This document shows, in pieces, positions 61,344 to 64,000 of a stretch of DNA of 64,000 nt. Source of the stretch: Vulcanisaeta moutnovskia 768-28 (GTDB lineage Archaea; Thermoproteota; Thermoprotei; Thermoproteales; Thermocladiaceae); contig NC_015151.1 of the NCBI RefSeq assembly GCF_000190315.1, positions 682,001-746,000 of the forward strand, given 5' to 3'. The notes below the pieces were generated by a model that did no database searches, was not told the origin of the DNA, and saw only the letters and a list, made by a program, of their open reading frames with translations. Made by a program: the position numbers and the translations under genes. Numbering within the stretch: position 1 is the first letter of the stretch; each line of letters opens with the position of its first letter.

Positions 61344-62299
61344 TCATTAGTACTAACTATGTATTAATTGCAGTAATATCCTTCATCTTATCATTAACTA
61401 CCGTATACGTAATATCTAGGGTGAGAAATCCAAGGCTTGTTGCACCTGACGTACATAAACCATACAGGGTTTTAGTACCTAAGATAGGTGGTGTTTCAAT
61501 ACTTATAGCCATGAGTGCAGCCACGGTATTTGCCTACCTAATCAATGACTTGAGATTATTCGCACTTGGGCTTGTTACTATAACGGTTGGTTTAATAGGG
61601 CTTGCTGATGATCTCAGGGGATTGCCCGTTAGTGTCAGAGTATTCTTACCGATAGTTCCATCATTAATAATACCGGCAGTAATGCATGGTTATATTTACA
61701 TAATCTTAATTGGTCATGTTCATAACTTCTTCGTAGTTGCTTTCCTCTCCATGCTCGCAGTTACGGTCATGGCTAATGCCGTTAATATGCTTGATGTAAT
61801 GAATGGTATAGTTCCCGTCTCAACATTAATGATAATAACCGTGAGCGGAATAATCTCTTACATGGTTGGGTTTAGTTATGCCTTACCAGCGACAGTAGTG
61901 CTGGTGCTAATGGTCTTACCCCTAGCCATATTTAACTGGTACCCAGCGAGGGTTTTCAATGGGAATGTTGGTAGTTACGCACTTGGTGCAATGATGGGTG
62001 CATTCATGGTACTATACAATGCTGGCACTCAGGGAGTAATATCGGCACTGCCATACATAATAAATGGCTTTTTAATAGTCATAACTGCAAGGGGCTTCAG
62101 GCCAAGAGAAACCTTGAAAAGGCCCGTCATTGTGAATGACGGTGTTATTCATGCAAATAAAATACCTGGATCACCAATTACCTTAGTTAAGTTAATAGTA
62201 ATGAGGAAACCAAAGACTGAGAAGGAGGTTGTTAATGATATATTACTAATATTCCTAATAACAAGCCTAATTTCCCTCTCCCTGTTATTCATTGTTTAA
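61340..62299 (+). CDS. Polyprenyl-phosphate N-acetylhexosamine-1-P transferase-like (PNPT family)
   Basis: 319 residues with about 10 membrane helices. Family signatures are GLIGLADDLRG (the DD pair), NAVNMLDVMNGIV (NxxxxD-type) and PARVFNGNVGSYALGA. Such enzymes load GlcNAc-1-P on dolichyl phosphate to start N-glycan or cell-wall glycan synthesis (AglH-like in archaea). It is translationally coupled to the epimerase. Confidence 0.85.
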   Translation: MIISTNYVLIAVISFILSLTTVYVISRVRNPRLVAPDVHKPYRVLVPKIGGVSILIAMSAATVFAYLINDLRLFALGLVTITVGLIGLADDLRGLPVSVRVFLPIVPSLIIPAVMHGYIYIILIGHVHNFFVVAFLSMLAVTVMANAVNMLDVMNGIVPVSTLMIITVSGIISYMVGFSYALPATVVLVLMVLPLAIFNWYPARVFNGNVGSYALGAMMGAFMVLYNAGTQGVISALPYIINGFLIVITARGFRPRETLKRPVIVNDGVIHANKIPGSPITLVKLIVMRKPKTEKEVVNDILLIFLITSLISLSLLFIV

Positions 62300-62308
62300 T
62301 AAAGCTAA

Positions 62309-62743
62309 TTACCTAATTGCAACAGCCTCCTTCACACTTATATTGTAACCCTTCGTAACGTATATGCTCTTCGTATTACTTAACTCCTTGAGAACACCAA
62401 GGTAGAAGGTCGCCTCCATGAAGTCCGTCTGTTCCTCAAGACTCCTTGGCTTTCTTCTTCTAACCGTATTTATGAACTCCTCAATACTCATACCATACTT
62501 ACGCTCTAGATCCCTAATCATTGTTCTGAATGTTTCTTGTCTATACTCACCATAATCATTAATGCAAGGCGGCGGACTTAACCCGATTTGCTTTGTTAAA
62601 TTAACTATATATGGGCACGTTGCTGGGTCTCTACCGGCTGGGCAATGTTCCTGGCAAACAACCGTGGCATACCTCAGAATCCTCTCTAAAACACTTAATG
62701 GCATTATTACATACTCCTCCTCTGGATCGAGCTTTATCTCCAT
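62309..62743 (-). CDS. Hypothetical cysteine-containing protein
   Basis: 144 residues, unknown family. Four cysteines in the first 60 residues (VCQEHCPAGRDPATCPY, then PPPCIND) could hold a metal or iron-sulfur cluster. A helical half follows (TMIRDLERKYGMSIEEF). It converges with the GlcNAc-1-P transferase-like gene. Confidence 0.55.
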   Translation of the reverse strand: MEIKLDPEEEYVIMPLSVLERILRYATVVCQEHCPAGRDPATCPYIVNLTKQIGLSPPPCINDYGEYRQETFRTMIRDLERKYGMSIEEFINTVRRRKPRSLEEQTDFMEATFYLGVLKELSNTKSIYVTKGYNISVKEAVAIR

Positions 62744-62786
62744 CGATGATCATTAATACGCATATTATATCAACTAAATAAAACTT

Positions 62787-64000
62787 TCAAGTGCATTCTT
62801 TACTTATTATGGTACCACTTGGCGTTGATTCCAGGATCATGCCCCTCTTTATGACTATCAAGGCCTTATTCCTGCCTAATTCATAACTTAACCACCTATA
62901 ATTAGGTACATCCCAAATAACGATATCTGCTAAGTAACCAGGTTGTAAGATACCCCTGTCTCTGAGGCTGAGACTGTATGCTGCATTGACTGTGGAGGCC
63001 ATTATGACTTCCATGGGTGTCATGCCGAGTAAGTATGTGGCTAGTTCCATTACGTATTGCATGTTTAGGGACCAGGAGTTTGGGCTGAAGTCCGTACCAA
63101 GTGCAATGGGCGCACCTGCGTTCCTTAATGCCTTAACCGGTGGTCTCTTGCTGCTCATTAGTGAGAGTATGGTCACGGGTAATAGGGTCGCTACGGAACC
63201 CCTCTCGGCAATCAATCTTACATTTTGTTCAGGTAGATTCAGTAAGTGATCAAGCGATGCAATACTAAACTCATTAATCAAGTCGCTGCATCCGATATAG
63301 GCTATTTCATCGGCATGAAGCCTAAGCCCAAAGCCTCTTCTTAATGCTTCTTTAAATAAATCCCTGGTCTCCCGTACTGTAAATGCGCCCTCATCACAGA
63401 ATACATCCACAAATTTTGCTAATCCTCTTGCATTGTCGAGGGAGTTTATCACGGCATTAATGTATTCCCTTCTATCCATGTTCCTTGGTGGTACGTGGAC
63501 TAGGTATGTTGGTATGATATCAATGGGTGCATTGACTGATGAATCATTGATTATCCTGAGAAGCCTTATTTCTTGGTCTGGATCAATACCGTAACCATTC
63601 TTAACCTCTATTGTGGTCGTGCCGTACTTCGCAACTTCAAACAACCTAGTAAGGAGTATCCTCCTAAGTTCATCATCCGTTGCACTAACTGTGGCGCTAA
63701 CAGTCCTATAAATACCACCACCCCTCCTAAGTATTTCCTCGTATGGAACACCCTCGAGCTTTAGCTCAAGCTCATCCTCCCTCGAACCAGCAAAGAGTAG
63801 GTGTGTATGTGGATCTACAAGCCCAGTCGTCACCAATGATTCCTCAGCAGGTATTCTACACTTACCCTCATACTTCCTACTTATGGAATCCCACGAACCA
63901 ACATCGGTTATCTTATCACCGTTAACCGCAATACCCGCATTCTCAAGAACTAAGATGGGATCCCCATATCTCCAGGGCATTGACTTAGCCGTGACTAACT
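62787..64000 (-). CDS. hutI: Imidazolonepropionase, 5' end cut by the window
   Basis: At least 404 codons are visible, in frame to base 64000 with no start needed at 63980 (the frame upstream reads LVTAKSMPWRYGDP, as in full-length HutI). The enzyme opens 4-imidazolone-5-propionate in histidine breakdown. Amidohydrolase metal and active-site motifs: VDPHTHLLFAG (His pair), FGLRLHADEIAYIG (His, Glu) and ALGTDFSPNSW (Asp). Other hut genes are not in the window. Confidence 0.9.
   Translation of the reverse strand, partial: LVTAKSMPWRYGDPILVLENAGIAVNGDKITDVGSWDSISRKYEGKCRIPAEESLVTTGLVDPHTHLLFAGSREDELELKLEGVPYEEILRRGGGIYRTVSATVSATDDELRRILLTRLFEVAKYGTTTIEVKNGYGIDPDQEIRLLRIINDSSVNAPIDIIPTYLVHVPPRNMDRREYINAVINSLDNARGLAKFVDVFCDEGAFTVRETRDLFKEALRRGFGLRLHADEIAYIGCSDLINEFSIASLDHLLNLPEQNVRLIAERGSVATLLPVTILSLMSSKRPPVKALRNAGAPIALGTDFSPNSWSLNMQYVMELATYLLGMTPMEVIMASTVNAAYSLSLRDRGILQPGYLADIVIWDVPNYRWLSYELGRNKALIVIKRGMILESTPSGTIISKECT

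Noticed and set aside
1-64000. CRISPR array, rRNA operon or prophage
   Set aside because: No regularly spaced repeats, rRNA-like blocks or phage structural genes were seen on either strand.

Overview
The window looks like a hyperthermophilic crenarchaeon (Thermoproteota), most likely Thermoproteales of the Vulcanisaeta/Caldivirga type. The evidence is archaeal ribosomal proteins (S8e, S27ae, S28e, L7Ae, L32e, L37e, L40e), SRP19, an Sm protein, glycerol-1-phosphate dehydrogenase, archaeal adenylate kinase, ThiN-domain proteins, a UbiD enzyme of the archaeal mevalonate route, a tRNA with a non-canonical intron, and genes whose TATA boxes lie 24-30 bp before the start codon (leaderless mRNAs). 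The genus is inference. Genes are dense on both strands, with AT-rich gaps. No rRNA or CRISPR array was seen.

Layout. 1-7 kb: a small AAA-associated protein, orphans, a ThiR-like regulator, an ATP-grasp ligase, a UbiD decarboxylase, an enolase-superfamily enzyme and S27ae, then a gene-poor gap with a possible C/D box sRNA. 7-21 kb: GT4 glycosyltransferase, adenylate kinase, a DJ-1-like protein, G1P dehydrogenase, PiT phosphate permease, Thi4, tRNA-Asp, thioredoxin, a class III aminotransferase, ADP-forming acyl-CoA synthetase (alpha and beta), HtpX, orphans and DUF1152. 21-26 kb: a four-gene operon of small membrane-anchored proteins, then an XPB-type helicase whose Walker B box is split by an intein. 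A LAGLIDADG endonuclease is encoded inside that intein in a different reading frame.

26-37 kb: a secreted surface protein, PGI/PMI, two MFS transporters, IlvE, a DtxR regulator beside an Nramp-like transporter, a secreted sedolisin, MarC and an AbrB protein. 37-48.5 kb: L40e, ThiDN, a VirB2-like membrane protein, SRP19, S8e, a DsrK/HdrD-like iron-sulfur protein, tRNA-Pro with two introns, a C/D box sRNA, S8, L32e, an S9 peptidase, S28e, L7Ae and S19. 48.5-64 kb: acetoacetyl-CoA synthetase, a thioesterase, a debris-filled gap, GH38 alpha-mannosidase, a TnpB element with a ribbon-helix-helix partner inserted at the 3' end of the Sm gene, L37e, a metallo-beta-lactamase-fold protein, a surface-glycan cluster (DUF354, NDP-sugar epimerase, GlcNAc-1-P transferase-like) and the truncated start of imidazolonepropionase.

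Genes that appear to work together: the thiamine set (ThiR, Thi4, ThiDN); the acyl-CoA set (ACD alpha/beta, acetoacetyl-CoA synthetase, hotdog thioesterase); the metal pair (DtxR, Nramp-like); the glycan cluster at 59-62 kb; and scattered translation genes. The most unusual item is the XPB intein with its out-of-frame endonuclease gene. Next come the TnpB with a substituted RuvC-II glutamate, the promoter-backed C/D sRNA, and the doubly interrupted tRNA-Pro.
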